A DNA stretch of 64,000 nt from Rhizobacter sp. AJA081-3 (GTDB lineage: Bacteria; Pseudomonadota; Gammaproteobacteria; Burkholderiales; Burkholderiaceae_C), in contig NZ_CP059067.1 of the NCBI RefSeq assembly GCF_017795745.1, forward strand, positions 2,480,001-2,544,000, read 5' to 3'. Position numbers and translations under genes: made by a program. Below are positions 22,868 through 33,882 of the stretch, one piece after another. Each line of letters begins with the position of its first letter. Positions within the stretch are counted from its first letter, which is position 1. The notes beneath the pieces were generated by a model. The model was not told where the DNA came from. It ran no database searches and saw only the letters and a program-made list of their open reading frames with translations.

Positions 22868-23974
22868 TCAGGCGATCTCGCGTGCCGTGATGGTGTACTT
22901 GAAGTTGTCAGGGTCGAGTGCGTCGTAGCGACCCTGCGCGCTCTCGGCCTGCGGGTACATCAGGAAGCCGAGCTTGTCGCCGACGGTCGAGCCCGGCAGC
23001 GCCACGTCGTGCGCGGTGTTGAAGGCCATCCAGTTGCCTTCCCAGCCGCCGAACAGGGCTTTCTTCACCGGCGCCACCACCGGGTGGTTGACGTCCTTGA
23101 TCCACTCCGTGGTCTCCAGGCGCATGACCTTGCCGACGTCGGCCGGGTCCATCGCCACCCAGCCGTGAGAGGCCAGGAACACCTCGGCGCGGCAATGTTG
23201 CGCCCCTTGCAGCTTGGCCGGGTTGCCGCCGAGTTCGCGGTAGCCGAAGGCCGAGGGCACCAGGCGGATGCCGTACACGTCGCGCGCGGGCACGCCGACA
23301 GAGCGGCACAGGCCGACGAACAGCGCGTTGATGTCACCGCACTTGCCGCCCATGTTGCCGGTCTCGAGCATGGCCTTGATGTCGCCCACGCCGCAGCCGC
23401 GCACCTTCGGCTCGCGGTGCGTGTTGGCCACCACCCAGTCGTACAGGCGCTGCACCTTGTCGAGGTCGGTCTTCGCGCCCTTGGTGGCGTCCATCGCGGT
23501 CTGGCGCACGATGCCGTCGGTGGGCATCAGGTCGGTGGCCGCGGTCCAGGCTTTCAGCGTGGCCGGGTCTTCCTGCACCGCCACCTTGCGCGACCAGTCG
23601 GTGGCGCGGCTGCGCGTCTGCACGCGGCTGGTGAGCTGAAGCACCGGCGCGGCGCTGCCTGCGGGGAACTCGGCGTAGAGCATCTTCGCACCGTAGTGAC
23701 TGTCGGCCACGACGCGGGTGACGGCGGCATTGCCCGTCCAGTCGTTGTCCAGCGATCGCTGGTACTCGGTGTCGATCGAGGGGATCGGCAACCAGGCCCG
23801 CGCCGCGCCGGCCGGCTTGATCAGCTCGATGCGCGTGGTGAATTCGAAGCTGCGCCAGGCGCCGGGCTCGGGCGCGAAACGGCGCTCCTGGGCCTGGGCG
23901 GCCGACGGCAAAAGACCGGCCGCGGCTGTGGCCGCAGCGGCACCGAGAAAGTCACGTCGAGTGGGATGGTTCAT
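22868..23974 (-). CDS. Tat-exported transglutaminase-like protein
   Basis: The 368-residue protein starts with a twin-arginine signal (PTRRDFLGAAAATAAAG, cleavage near SAAQAQ), so it is probably exported folded. The central region is a transglutaminase-like papain fold: the nucleophile in MGGKCGDINALFVGLCRSVG, the histidine in FLASHGWVAMDPADVGK. Family members include proteases, amidases and inactive forms; the substrate is unknown. The N-terminal region (about 35-180) is predicted beta-rich. The gene lies 10 bases upstream of lepB on the same strand and follows the TlpA-like gene after 50 bases, so a tlpA-transglutaminase-lepB-coaBC-dut run is possible. Confidence 0.85.
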   Translation of the reverse strand: MNHPTRRDFLGAAAATAAAGLLPSAAQAQERRFAPEPGAWRSFEFTTRIELIKPAGAARAWLPIPSIDTEYQRSLDNDWTGNAAVTRVVADSHYGAKMLYAEFPAGSAAPVLQLTSRVQTRSRATDWSRKVAVQEDPATLKAWTAATDLMPTDGIVRQTAMDATKGAKTDLDKVQRLYDWVVANTHREPKVRGCGVGDIKAMLETGNMGGKCGDINALFVGLCRSVGVPARDVYGIRLVPSAFGYRELGGNPAKLQGAQHCRAEVFLASHGWVAMDPADVGKVMRLETTEWIKDVNHPVVAPVKKALFGGWEGNWMAFNTAHDVALPGSTVGDKLGFLMYPQAESAQGRYDALDPDNFKYTITAREIA

Positions 23975-24024
23975 GCTTTTCGTCCTTACAACGCTCACGA
24001 CATGCGGCGGCTGCGCATTATTCA

Positions 24025-24558
24025 TCACACCGCCAGGAGGGATTCGATCAGGCGCCTGCCGTCGGCGCCGTTCCACTCGACCTCGCCGCGCACGATGCCC
24101 ACCGGGGCGCCCCGGCGCGAAACCAGCAGCGTGGTCGGGAACACGTTCACGCCCCAGGCCTTGGCGACCGCGCCATCGCGGTCCATCAGCACCGGCAGCG
24201 ACAGCGGCACCGCGTCGAGGAAGCGCCGCACGGTCTGCACGCCGTCCTTGAAGTTGACCGTCAGCACCGCCAGGCCGTCTCGCTCGTACTTCAGCGCCAT
24301 CAGGTCCAGCGAGGGCATCTCGGCGCGGCAGGGCTCGCACCACGAGGCCCAGAAGTTCAGCATCACGGGCCGGCCACGCAAGCCCTGCAGCGACCAGGGC
24401 CGCCCGTCCAGGTCGGTGAGCAACAGCGGTGGCACCGCGCGAGACGACGGCCACGGCAACAGCTCGAACGAGGCCCGCGCCGCACCTGAAGGCAGCAGCA
24501 TGGCACCGGCCATCGCGCACAGCGCCACGCGCCGATCGATGGGCTTGGCAAACGTCAT
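24025..24558 (-). CDS. TlpA/ResA-like periplasmic thioredoxin
   Basis: The 177-residue protein has an N-terminal signal or anchor (PIDRRVALCAMAGAMLLPSG, ending near AARAS). A thioredoxin fold follows, with the redox motif WASWCEPCRAEMPSLD, the cis-proline region VNVFPTTLLVSRRGAP, and the TlpA-type opening LLTDLDGRPWSLQGLRG. It should act as a periplasmic thiol reductant, for example in cytochrome c maturation or protein repair. The twin arginine (DRRVALC) does not fit the Tat consensus well. ATG 24558 is 7 bases behind a CAGAAT -10-like hexamer. Confidence 0.88.
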   Translation of the reverse strand: MTFAKPIDRRVALCAMAGAMLLPSGAARASFELLPWPSSRAVPPLLLTDLDGRPWSLQGLRGRPVMLNFWASWCEPCRAEMPSLDLMALKYERDGLAVLTVNFKDGVQTVRRFLDAVPLSLPVLMDRDGAVAKAWGVNVFPTTLLVSRRGAPVGIVRGEVEWNGADGRRLIESLLAV

Positions 24559-24565
24559 GCGGCGC

Positions 24566-24571
24566 ATTCTG
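24566..24571 (-). promoter_or_regulatory. Putative -10 of the TlpA-like gene
   Basis: CAGAAT read on the minus strand, followed by GCGCCGC and ATG 24558. The same spacer GCGCCGC separates the alaS -10 from its ATG. Confidence 0.35.
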
Positions 24572-24672
24572 GACCAGCCCGCATGCCCACGTGCCGCGCT
24601 GCGGCATCGACCCTTCCGCGGGAACCGATGGTCACCATGGATGCACCAAGCTGGGCTACATTGCGCACCCTG

Positions 24673-25935
24673 ATGCCGACGCAAGCCAACGCCGCCACTG
24701 CCGTCGCCCACGCCGCGTCGGCTCCGCTGTGGACACTCGATGGTCTGCGCGCCGCCGACCCGGTGCTCGGCCTGGCGCTGCTGATGCTGGTGGCGCTGCT
24801 GCTCGCGGAGATGCTGCACCGCACCTGGCGCATCCCGCGCATCTGCGGCCACATGCTCACCGGTGCGATCGCCGGGCCGGTGATGCTGCGCTTGTTCGAG
24901 GGCCTGGAGCTCGACCCCTGGAAGCCGCTGATCGACCTGGCCATCGGCGCCATGCTGTTCGAGCTGGGCACGCGCATCCGCCCGCGCTGGCTGCTCGACA
25001 ACCGCTGGCTCGCCGCCAGCTGCCTGCTGCAGTCGGCACTGTGCGGCGCGCTGGTGATGGGCGCGCTGGTGTGGCTCGGCGCGCCCTGGCTCACGGCGGC
25101 GGTGGCAGGCACCGTGGCGCTGTCGACCTCGCCGGTGATCGTGCTGGCCGTCACTCATGAGTCGCGCTCCCGCGGCCAGGTCACCGAGCGGCTGCTCTTG
25201 ATGGCGGCCGTCAACGCGGTGATAGCGGTGATCGGCCTGAAGGTGCTGCGTATCATGCTCGCCTCCGACGCCGACTCGCCGACCGAGGAGTTCACCCGCG
25301 CCTCGATCAGCGCACTGCGCGTCATCAGCGGCTCCTTCCTGCTCGGCGTGGCCTGCGGCTTCGCGCTCGACCGGCTGAGCCCGCTGGTGCGCGGTACGCC
25401 GGCCATGCCGGTGCTGCAGATCGCCCTGGTCATCATCGCCAGCATGCTGGCCGCGCAGTGGACGCTGTCGCCGCTGCTCGCCCTGCTGGTGGCCGGCATG
25501 ACGGCACGCGCGCGCATGAAGCACGGCCTGACGGTGGAGCCTCACCTGGGCTCGGCCGGGGCGGTGCTCAACGTGCTACTGTTCATCTGCCTGGGCCTGC
25601 TGTTCTCGCTCGAGGGCATCGGCCGGCTGTGGCCTTGGGTGCTGGTGATCGTGCTGGCGCGGCTGCTCGGCACGGCGCTGGCGGTCGGCGTGCTGGCGCG
25701 CCGCAGCGGGCTGGGCTGGCACCAGGCGGCCGGCCTCTCGCTGGCGCTGCAGCCGATGAGCAGCCTGGCCGTGCTGCTCGCGGCCGACACCTTCGGCTGG
25801 ACCACCCACCTGCCCGGCGCGCACACGCCCACCATTCAGGCCCTGCTGCTGGCCACCACGCTCATGCAGGTGACCGGCCCGATCTGGACCCAGCTCGCGC
25901 TGCGCCATCTGGCGCACGAGACCAACGAAGGCTGA
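24673..25935 (+). CDS. KefB-like cation:proton antiporter (CPA2 family)
   Basis: This 420-residue membrane protein has about 12 hydrophobic helices and the Na+/H+ exchanger fold: RIPRICGHMLTGAIAGPVML, then LIDLAIGAMLFELGTRIRP, and a VALSTSPVIVLAVTHES core. It has no C-terminal RCK (TrkA-N) domain, unlike KefB/KefC, so it matches the short CPA2 members. The exchanged ion is unknown. Start choice is uncertain: ATG at 24673 lies 10 bases after a TACATT -10-like hexamer (24657-24662); ATGs at 24628 or 24637 would place the -10 inside the gene. A REP-like palindromic element follows the stop. Confidence 0.82.
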   Translation: MPTQANAATAVAHAASAPLWTLDGLRAADPVLGLALLMLVALLLAEMLHRTWRIPRICGHMLTGAIAGPVMLRLFEGLELDPWKPLIDLAIGAMLFELGTRIRPRWLLDNRWLAASCLLQSALCGALVMGALVWLGAPWLTAAVAGTVALSTSPVIVLAVTHESRSRGQVTERLLLMAAVNAVIAVIGLKVLRIMLASDADSPTEEFTRASISALRVISGSFLLGVACGFALDRLSPLVRGTPAMPVLQIALVIIASMLAAQWTLSPLLALLVAGMTARARMKHGLTVEPHLGSAGAVLNVLLFICLGLLFSLEGIGRLWPWVLVIVLARLLGTALAVGVLARRSGLGWHQAAGLSLALQPMSSLAVLLAADTFGWTTHLPGAHTPTIQALLLATTLMQVTGPIWTQLALRHLAHETNEG

Positions 25936-25940
25936 TATGA

Positions 25941-26007
25941 CCGCCCCCACCTCGCTTCGCTCCTGCCCCCCGCGGGGGCGCTCAGCCGCCTTGGGGCGGC
26001 CCGGCGC
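25941..26007. repeat. REP-like palindromic element with two hairpins
   Basis: The spacer between the antiporter and YbdK genes has two adjoining palindromes: CCCCCGCGGGGG (25967-25978) and GCCGCC-TTGG-GGCGGC (25985-26000). The preceding CACCTCGCTTCGCTCCTGCC is of a kind I recall recurring many times between genes in Comamonadaceae and Rubrivivax-type genomes. Only one copy was seen here. It could act as a terminator or RNA-stability element. Confidence 0.6.
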
Positions 26008-26018
26008 CGGCTGACGCC

Positions 26019-27137
26019 ATGTCCCTGCAGTCCTTCACCCCCTCGCAGGCGCTGACGCTGGGCGTCGAGCTCGAGCTGCAGCTCGTCAGCACGCACGACT
26101 TCGATCTCGCGCCGCAGGCCGAGGACCTGCTGCGCGTGTTGAAGAACCACACCGGCACCTGGGACGTGAAGCCGGAGATCACACGCAGCATGATCGAGAT
26201 CGGCACCTCGATCCAGCGCCAGCATGCGGTGCTGCTGGCCGAACTGCAGGACCTGCGCGACCAGCTCTCCCGCGGTGCGCGCAAGCTCAACATCGGCATT
26301 GCCGGCGGCGGCACGCACGCCTACCAGCAATGGAGCCAGCAGAAGATCTACCCGGGCGAGCGCTTCCACTACATCAGCGAGCTGTACGGCTACCTGGCCA
26401 AGCAGTTCACCGTGTTCGGCCAGCACGTGCACGTAGGCTGCGAGGACGGCGACCGCGCGCTGTGGCTGCTGCACGCGCTCAGCCGCTACGTTCCCCATTT
26501 CATCGCGCTGTCGGCCTCCTCGCCCTTCGTGCAGGGCGTGGACACCGGCTTCGACTCGGCGCGGCTGAACTCGGTGTTCGCCTTCCCGCTGTCCGGCCGC
26601 GCGCCCTTCTGCCTCGGGTGGGACGAGTTCGGCAGGTACTTCGACAAGATGACCAGCACCGGCGTCGTCAACTCGATGAAGGACTTCTACTGGGACATCC
26701 GGCCCAAGCCGGAGTACGGCACCATCGAGCTGCGCGTGTGCGACACGCCGCTGACGGTCGAGAAGGCCGCCGCGCTGGCCTGCTACCTGCAATGCATCTG
26801 CCGCTACCTGCGCGAGCAGAAGCCCTTCGAACCGGCCGAGGACGACTACCTCGTCTACACCTTCAACCGCTTCCAGGCCTGCCGCTTCGGCCTGGACGGC
26901 GAGATCGTCGACCCCAAGACGAAAGAGCGCACCCGGCTTCGCGACGACATCCTGCGCACGCTGGCGCGGGTCGACGAACACGCGCTCGACCTGCAGGCGC
27001 TGGACGCCAGCAACCTGATTCGAGAGAGCCTGTTCGCCGGCAACGATGCCCAGTGGCTGCGCGCCCAGCGCAGCGCGGGCAAGCCGCTTTCGGCGGTGGT
27101 CGAGGCCGCGACGCAGCGCTGGATGGGTGCGGGCTGA
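26019..27137 (+). CDS. YbdK-family carboxylate-amine ligase (glutamate-cysteine ligase type 2)
   Basis: The 372-residue protein opens [20 protein letters not shown], the GVE(L/V)E glutamate cluster that binds ATP-Mg2+ in this fold. It continues with [29 protein letters not shown] and [18 protein letters not shown]. The C-terminal half has [21 protein letters not shown]. coli YbdK shows weak gamma-glutamylcysteine ligase activity; the physiological role is unknown. Length is typical. It follows the REP-like element and converges on a GNAT gene with a 3-base gap. Confidence 0.9.
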   Translation: MSLQSFTPSQALTLGVELELQLVSTHDFDLAPQAEDLLRVLKNHTGTWDVKPEITRSMIEIGTSIQRQHAVLLAELQDLRDQLSRGARKLNIGIAGGGTHAYQQWSQQKIYPGERFHYISELYGYLAKQFTVFGQHVHVGCEDGDRALWLLHALSRYVPHFIALSASSPFVQGVDTGFDSARLNSVFAFPLSGRAPFCLGWDEFGRYFDKMTSTGVVNSMKDFYWDIRPKPEYGTIELRVCDTPLTVEKAAALACYLQCICRYLREQKPFEPAEDDYLVYTFNRFQACRFGLDGEIVDPKTKERTRLRDDILRTLARVDEHALDLQALDASNLIRESLFAGNDAQWLRAQRSAGKPLSAVVEAATQRWMGAG

Positions 27138-27140
27138 GCC

Positions 27141-27674
27141 CTAGGGGCGTTGGCCGGGCAGGCTCGGCGGATTCGGGTGCAGGCGCGCCATCGCGTGGCT
27201 GTCGACATAGGCGCCGTCGCGCATCGCGAAGGCCCGGTTCGTGCCCTCGATCTCGAAACCGAACTTGCGGTACAGCGCGATCGCCGGCTCGTTGTCGACA
27301 TAGACGTTGAGCTCCAGGCGAAGCACGCCGGCCCAGTTGTCGGCGTAGTCGCACATCGCCGCCATCAGCGCGCTGCCCACGCCGCGCCGCTGCGCCGAAG
27401 GCGCCACCGAGATGCCGAGAAACATCACATGCCGCCGGCGCAGCTGCGGGCCGGCCGGGTGCAGGCCGCTGGAGCCCACCACCTCGCCGTCGAGCTCGGC
27501 GCTGAGCAGCAGGTCGGGCTTGCCCGGCGCGGTGGACTCGCTCAGGCGCGCGTGCCACAGCTCCTCGTTGGGCATCGGCAGTTGCATCAGGTTGCCGAAC
27601 ACCGACGGGTGCGACATCAGCCGCGCGTAGGCGGCGGCATCTCTGGGGGTGGCGCGGCGGACGGTGATGGTCAT
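27141..27674 (-). CDS. GNAT family N-acetyltransferase
   Basis: The 177-residue GNAT protein opens MTITVRRATPRDAAAYARLM and has the acetyl-CoA loop VAPSAQRRGVGSALMAAMCD. Beta-5/helix-4 follow in LELNVYVDNEPAIALYRKFG, then FEIEGTNRAFAMRDGAYVDS. The last stretch resembles the PhnO/YhhY group of small-molecule acetyltransferases, but the substrate is unknown. It is divergent from the ChaN-like gene with 38 bases between starts. Confidence 0.85.
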   Translation of the reverse strand: MTITVRRATPRDAAAYARLMSHPSVFGNLMQLPMPNEELWHARLSESTAPGKPDLLLSAELDGEVVGSSGLHPAGPQLRRRHVMFLGISVAPSAQRRGVGSALMAAMCDYADNWAGVLRLELNVYVDNEPAIALYRKFGFEIEGTNRAFAMRDGAYVDSHAMARLHPNPPSLPGQRP

Positions 27675-27700
27675 CGGGCGTGCTCCTCGGGCCGCTATCG

Positions 27701-27706
27701 TATGCT
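27701..27706 (+). promoter_or_regulatory. Putative -10 of the ChaN-like gene
   Basis: TATGCT lies 6 bases before ATG 27713. This implies a leaderless transcript. An upstream in-frame start at 27680 would place the promoter inside the gene. Confidence 0.35.
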
Positions 27707-27712
27707 GGGCTC

Positions 27713-28507
27713 ATGACATCCCACCGATTCGGCCGCGCCGCCGTTCTCGCGCTCCTGCTGTCCGCCTGCGCGACACCGATGCCGCCGATACCGCCGCTGC
27801 CCGATGCGCAGATCATCGTGTTCGGCGAGCAGCACGACCAGCCCGATCACCAGCGCCAGACCGAGCAGGCACTGCGCCGCTTGGTGGCCGATGGCCAGCT
27901 CGCCGCGCTGGTCATCGAGATGGCCGAACAGGGCCGCAGCACCGCCGGCCTGCCGCGTGATGCCGACGCCGCCAGCGTGCGCGGCGCGCTCGCCTGGTCG
28001 GGCTGGGAGTGGCCGGTCTACGAGGGAGTGGTGATGGCCGCAGTGCGCGCCGGTGCGCCGGTGCTCGGTGGCAACCTGCCGCGTTCGAAGATGCGCGAGG
28101 TCATGGGGGACGCGGCCCGCGACGGCCTGGTCGACGCTGCGGTGCGCGAGCGCCTGGCGGTCGCCGTGCGCGACGGACACTGCGGCATGCTGCCGGCGAC
28201 GCAGGAGCCGGGCATGGTGCGCATCCAGATCGGCCGCGACCAGGCCATGGCCGACACCGTGGCCGCTGCGCTGAAGCCCGGCCAGCGCGTGCTGCTGCTC
28301 ACCGGCGCGCAGCATGCGTCGCGCGATCGCGGCGTGCCGCTGCACCTGGCGCTGCGCCATGGCGCACCGAGCGTTCACGTGGTGATCTTCGGCGACCCCT
28401 CGATCGGCCTGGCGGCCGACGAGCTGCGCAGCGCGAAGTTCACGCCGCGGCCGGACCCCTGCGAAGGGCTGCGCGAGCGGCTCGCCAAGCCACCCGTGAA
28501 GTCCTGA
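27713..28507 (+). CDS. ChaN-like haem-binding lipoprotein
   Basis: The 264-residue protein has a lipoprotein signal ending LLLSAC (Cys 19, +2 Ala), consistent with outer-membrane sorting. The mature part starts with DAQIIVFGEQHDQPDHQRQT, the GExHD opening of the ChaN/EreA-like fold. VIEMAEQGRSTAG and LTGAQHASRDRGVPLHL follow. ChaN of Campylobacter binds haem as a dimer and is linked to iron uptake; other members may be hydrolases. No iron-uptake gene lies nearby. The C-terminal FTPRPDPCEGLRERL is a common ending of Burkholderiales members. Confidence 0.85.
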   Translation: MTSHRFGRAAVLALLLSACATPMPPIPPLPDAQIIVFGEQHDQPDHQRQTEQALRRLVADGQLAALVIEMAEQGRSTAGLPRDADAASVRGALAWSGWEWPVYEGVVMAAVRAGAPVLGGNLPRSKMREVMGDAARDGLVDAAVRERLAVAVRDGHCGMLPATQEPGMVRIQIGRDQAMADTVAAALKPGQRVLLLTGAQHASRDRGVPLHLALRHGAPSVHVVIFGDPSIGLAADELRSAKFTPRPDPCEGLRERLAKPPVKS

Positions 28508-28516
28508 ATTCGGCCG

Positions 28517-31144
<2,628 letters not shown>

Positions 31145-31151
31145 GCGGCGC

Positions 31152-31157
31152 ATTTTA
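31152..31157 (-). promoter_or_regulatory. alaS -10 element
   Basis: TAAAAT on the minus strand, 7 bases before ATG 31144. Transcription would start at or within a base or two of the start codon, so alaS mRNA may be leaderless. Confidence 0.45.
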
Positions 31158-31223
31158 CCGGCCGCTCCCCGGGGGGCTTCGCCGCCGCAGTAAAGTGGCG
31201 GGCTGCACCCCGGAGACGCGACC

Positions 31224-32702
31224 ATGGACATGAAGACTTCGCCGCTGGCCACGCTGGCCGACCCCACCCTGCTGAAGACGAACGCGCTGATCAACGGCGA
31301 ATGGGTCGCCGGCAGCGCCCGCTTCGCGGTGAACGACCCGGCCACCGGCGGCAAGCTCGCCGACGTGGCCAACCTCGGCGCCGCCGAGACCGAGGCCGCG
31401 CTGCAGGCCGCCAACGCCGCCTGGCCGGCCTGGCGCGGCAAGACCGCCAAGGAACGCGGCGCGATCCTGATGAAGTGGTTCCACCTGCTGCACCAGCATG
31501 CCGACGATCTGGCCCTCATCATGACCGCCGAGCAGGGCAAGCCGCTGGCCGAGGCCAAGGGCGAGGTGGGCTACGGCGCCAGCTTCATCGAGTGGTTCGC
31601 CGAAGAGGCACGCCGCGTCTACGGCGAGACGGTGCCGACCACCGACAACAACAAGCGCTTCCTCGTCATCAAGCAGGCGATGGGCGTGTGCGCGGCGATC
31701 ACGCCGTGGAACTTCCCGATCGCGATGATCACGCGCAAGGTGGCCCCGGCGTTGGCCGCCGGCTGCCCGGTGGTGATCAAGCCGGCCGAACAGACGCCAC
31801 TGTCGGCACTGGCGGTGGCCGAACTCGCGCAGCGTGCCGGCATGCCGGCCGGCGTGCTCAACGTGATCACGGCCGACGGCAACAACTCCATCGCCGTGGG
31901 CAAGGTGCTGTGTGCCAGCGACATCGTGCGCCACTTGTCCTTCACCGGTTCCACCGAGGTCGGCCGCATCCTCGCCGCGCAATGCGCGCCGACGATCAAG
32001 AAGCTCAGCCTCGAGCTCGGCGGCAACGCGCCGTTCATCGTCTTCGACGACGCCGACATCGACAGCGCCGTCGAGGGCGCGATGGTCAGCAAGTACCGCA
32101 ACGCCGGCCAGACCTGCGTCTGCGCGAACCGCCTGTACGTGCAGGACACCGTCTACGACGCCTTCGTCGCCAAGCTGGCCGAGAAGGCCCGTGGCATCAA
32201 GGTCGGCAACGGCTTCGAGAGCGGCGTCAACCAGGGCCCGCTGATCGACGACCAGGCCATCGGCAAGGTCGAGCGCCACGTCGCCGATGCGGTGAGCAAG
32301 GGCGCCAAGGTCGTCGTCGGCGGCACGAAGATCGGCGAGCGCTTCTACACGCCCACCGTGCTGGCCAACGTGACCGGCGAGATGCTGTGCGCGAAGGAAG
32401 AGACCTTCGGCCCGGTGGCACCGGTGTTCCGCTTCAAGACCGAGGCGGAAGCGATCGCGGCGGCCAACAACACCGAGTTCGGCCTGGCCAGCTACTTCTA
32501 CAGCCGCGACATCGGCCGCATCTTCCGCGTCGGCGAGGCGCTGGAGTACGGCATGGTGGGCGTCAACACGGGGCTGATCTCGACGGCCGAGGTGCCCTTC
32601 GGCGGCGTCAAGCAGTCGGGCCTGGGCCGCGAGGGTTCACACCACGGCATCGACGACTACGTCGAGATCAAGTACCTCTGCCTGGGCGACATCCTCAAGT
32701 AG
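31224..32702 (+). CDS. gabD: NAD(P)-dependent succinate-semialdehyde dehydrogenase
   Basis: The 492-residue aldehyde dehydrogenase matches GabD, which oxidises succinate semialdehyde to succinate in GABA and related degradation. It has [20 protein letters not shown] (cofactor and active-site region), [12 protein letters not shown], the general-base Glu in [18 protein letters not shown], and the catalytic Cys in [16 protein letters not shown] (CVC, as in other GabD). The C-terminus has [25 protein letters not shown] lies before ATG 31224; MKTSPLA two codons later is an alternative. A -10-like TAAAGT is at 31191-31196. No gabT is next to it. Confidence 0.92.
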   Translation: MDMKTSPLATLADPTLLKTNALINGEWVAGSARFAVNDPATGGKLADVANLGAAETEAALQAANAAWPAWRGKTAKERGAILMKWFHLLHQHADDLALIMTAEQGKPLAEAKGEVGYGASFIEWFAEEARRVYGETVPTTDNNKRFLVIKQAMGVCAAITPWNFPIAMITRKVAPALAAGCPVVIKPAEQTPLSALAVAELAQRAGMPAGVLNVITADGNNSIAVGKVLCASDIVRHLSFTGSTEVGRILAAQCAPTIKKLSLELGGNAPFIVFDDADIDSAVEGAMVSKYRNAGQTCVCANRLYVQDTVYDAFVAKLAEKARGIKVGNGFESGVNQGPLIDDQAIGKVERHVADAVSKGAKVVVGGTKIGERFYTPTVLANVTGEMLCAKEETFGPVAPVFRFKTEAEAIAAANNTEFGLASYFYSRDIGRIFRVGEALEYGMVGVNTGLISTAEVPFGGVKQSGLGREGSHHGIDDYVEIKYLCLGDILK

Positions 32703-32715
32703 GAAGGGGCGCGTT

Positions 32716-33585
32716 TCAGCCGTCGTTGGCCGCCGCCGCGCTGTGGCGGCCTTCGGCGTGTGCCGAGGCGGCCAGCGCGCCGGCGCGCGCCAGCAGCGCT
32801 TCGGGCTGGGCGCCGTCCTGCAGGTGCAAAGCGATGCCCAGCGCCGTGGCCACCACCACCTCCTGCCCGGCGATCTGGAACGGCGCACGCAGCGCGGTGA
32901 GCAGCTTGGCGCCCACGTGCGCGGCGTCACCCGGCGCGAGCAGCGCCGCCAGCAGCACGGCGTAGCAGTCGTCACCGAGCGCCGCGACGACGTCGCTGGC
33001 GCGCACCCCCGCGCGCAGCCGCACGGCGATCTTGCGGCGCAGCACGTTGGCTGCCTCGCGGCCGAGGCGCGCACCGGCGAGTTCGACCCCTTCGATGCGC
33101 AGCACCAGCACCGCCATCGGGGCGGGCTGCCGCTCGCGCAGCGCGATCAGGTGGCTCATGTGCTCGACGAGCTGCTGACGGTGCGGCAAGCCGGTGGCGA
33201 GGTCGGTGGCGTAGGCCTGGCGGGCCTGCCGATCGATGCGCCGACGCTCCACGGCGACGCGCAGTCGCGCGCCGAAGCTCGGCGTGCGCAGGTCATGCGG
33301 CGTGACCACGTCGGCAGCCCCCTGGCGCAACCAGTCGAGCAGCGAGGGCGCGGCCACGTCGCCTTCGCAGACCATCACCAGCGCGGTGGCGGCCGAGTGG
33401 GCCGGCAGATCCGCCTCGTTGGCCGGGAACTCGAGCAGCACGGCGTCGAAACCGGCGGCGTCGAACGGTGCCTCCCCGCGCCGCGCCACCACCTCGAAAG
33501 GCGCCGCTGTCGAGACCGCCAGCGCCGCCTGCACGGGTTCGGCGAGCGACTCAGGCACCAGGATGCGCAGGGGATCGAAGCTCAA
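32716..33585 (-). CDS. Degenerate GGDEF protein with a receiver-like N-terminus
   Basis: The 289-residue protein has two parts. Residues 1-115 look like a response-regulator receiver fold, but the strand that normally ends in the phospho-Asp reads FDAVLLEFP (Glu at about 52). Residues 120-280 are GGDEF-like: the opening DLATGLPHRQQLV matches the D-x-LTGL-xNR motif, but the active-site loop reads LGDDC (203-207) in place of GGDEF. Diguanylate cyclase activity is therefore unlikely; a role as sensor or binding partner is inference. The start appears to be TTG at 33585 with GGAGG about 10 bases upstream on the minus strand. It lies downstream of the tRNA-Gly terminator. Confidence 0.78.
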   Translation of the reverse strand: MSFDPLRILVPESLAEPVQAALAVSTAAPFEVVARRGEAPFDAAGFDAVLLEFPANEADLPAHSAATALVMVCEGDVAAPSLLDWLRQGAADVVTPHDLRTPSFGARLRVAVERRRIDRQARQAYATDLATGLPHRQQLVEHMSHLIALRERQPAPMAVLVLRIEGVELAGARLGREAANVLRRKIAVRLRAGVRASDVVAALGDDCYAVLLAALLAPGDAAHVGAKLLTALRAPFQIAGQEVVVATALGIALHLQDGAQPEALLARAGALAASAHAEGRHSAAAANDG

Positions 33586-33609
33586 GGCAGGCCGGCCTCC
33601 GATGCGACA

Positions 33610-33629
33610 AAGGGCCCATCGGGGCCCTT
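33610..33629 (-). terminator. Terminator after tRNA-Gly
   Basis: A perfect 8-bp stem (AAGGGCCC with GGGCCCTT, loop ATCG) is followed on the minus strand by a short T-run (CCCTTTGT). It lies 11 bases after the tRNA 3' end and probably ends the tRNA transcript. Confidence 0.7.
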
Positions 33630-33640
33630 CGGGACAGTGT

Positions 33641-33714
33641 TGGAGCGGGTGAAGGGAATCGAACCCTCGTATGAAGCTTGGGAAGCTGCCGTTCTACCAT
33701 TGAACTACACCCGC
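33641..33714 (-). tRNA. tRNA-Gly (anticodon CCC), CCA encoded
   Basis: The 74-base cloverleaf reads on the minus strand. The acceptor is GCGGGTG with CACCCGC, then T and CCA. The D arm is GTTC-AATGGTA-GAAC. The anticodon loop is TTCCCAA (anticodon CCC). The T arm is GAGGG-TTCGATT-CCCTT. It decodes GGG. The anticodon stem GCAGC/GCTTC has one C-U mismatch at pair 28-42. A TAGAAT -10-like hexamer lies just upstream (33725-33730) and a terminator hairpin downstream. Confidence 0.95.
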
Positions 33715-33724
33715 ATGGGGCGGA

Positions 33725-33730
33725 ATTCTA
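33725..33730 (-). promoter_or_regulatory. Putative tRNA-Gly -10 element
   Basis: TAGAAT on the minus strand lies 10 bases upstream of the mature tRNA 5' end, so the primary transcript would have only a few extra 5' bases. A perfect palindrome CAAGGCGCCTTG (33741-33752) lies 10 bases farther upstream; its role is unknown. Confidence 0.4.
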
Positions 33731-33882
33731 GCCCGTGCAGCAAGGCGCCTTGCGCACCGTCGACAGGACCCGCCCGACCCCGCAACCAGGGTGACCCCTA
33801 GATCGTGGTCTGCGGCCCGAAACACGCAAGCCAGCGGCTAGCATCGTCCGATCCCCTTTCGAGCGCTTCGTCGCGGCATCGC

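Noticed and set aside
31145-31153. Upstream alaS start ([10 protein letters not shown]) at 31153
   Set aside because: It lies inside the TAAAAT -10 hexamer; orthologues begin MKASEIR.
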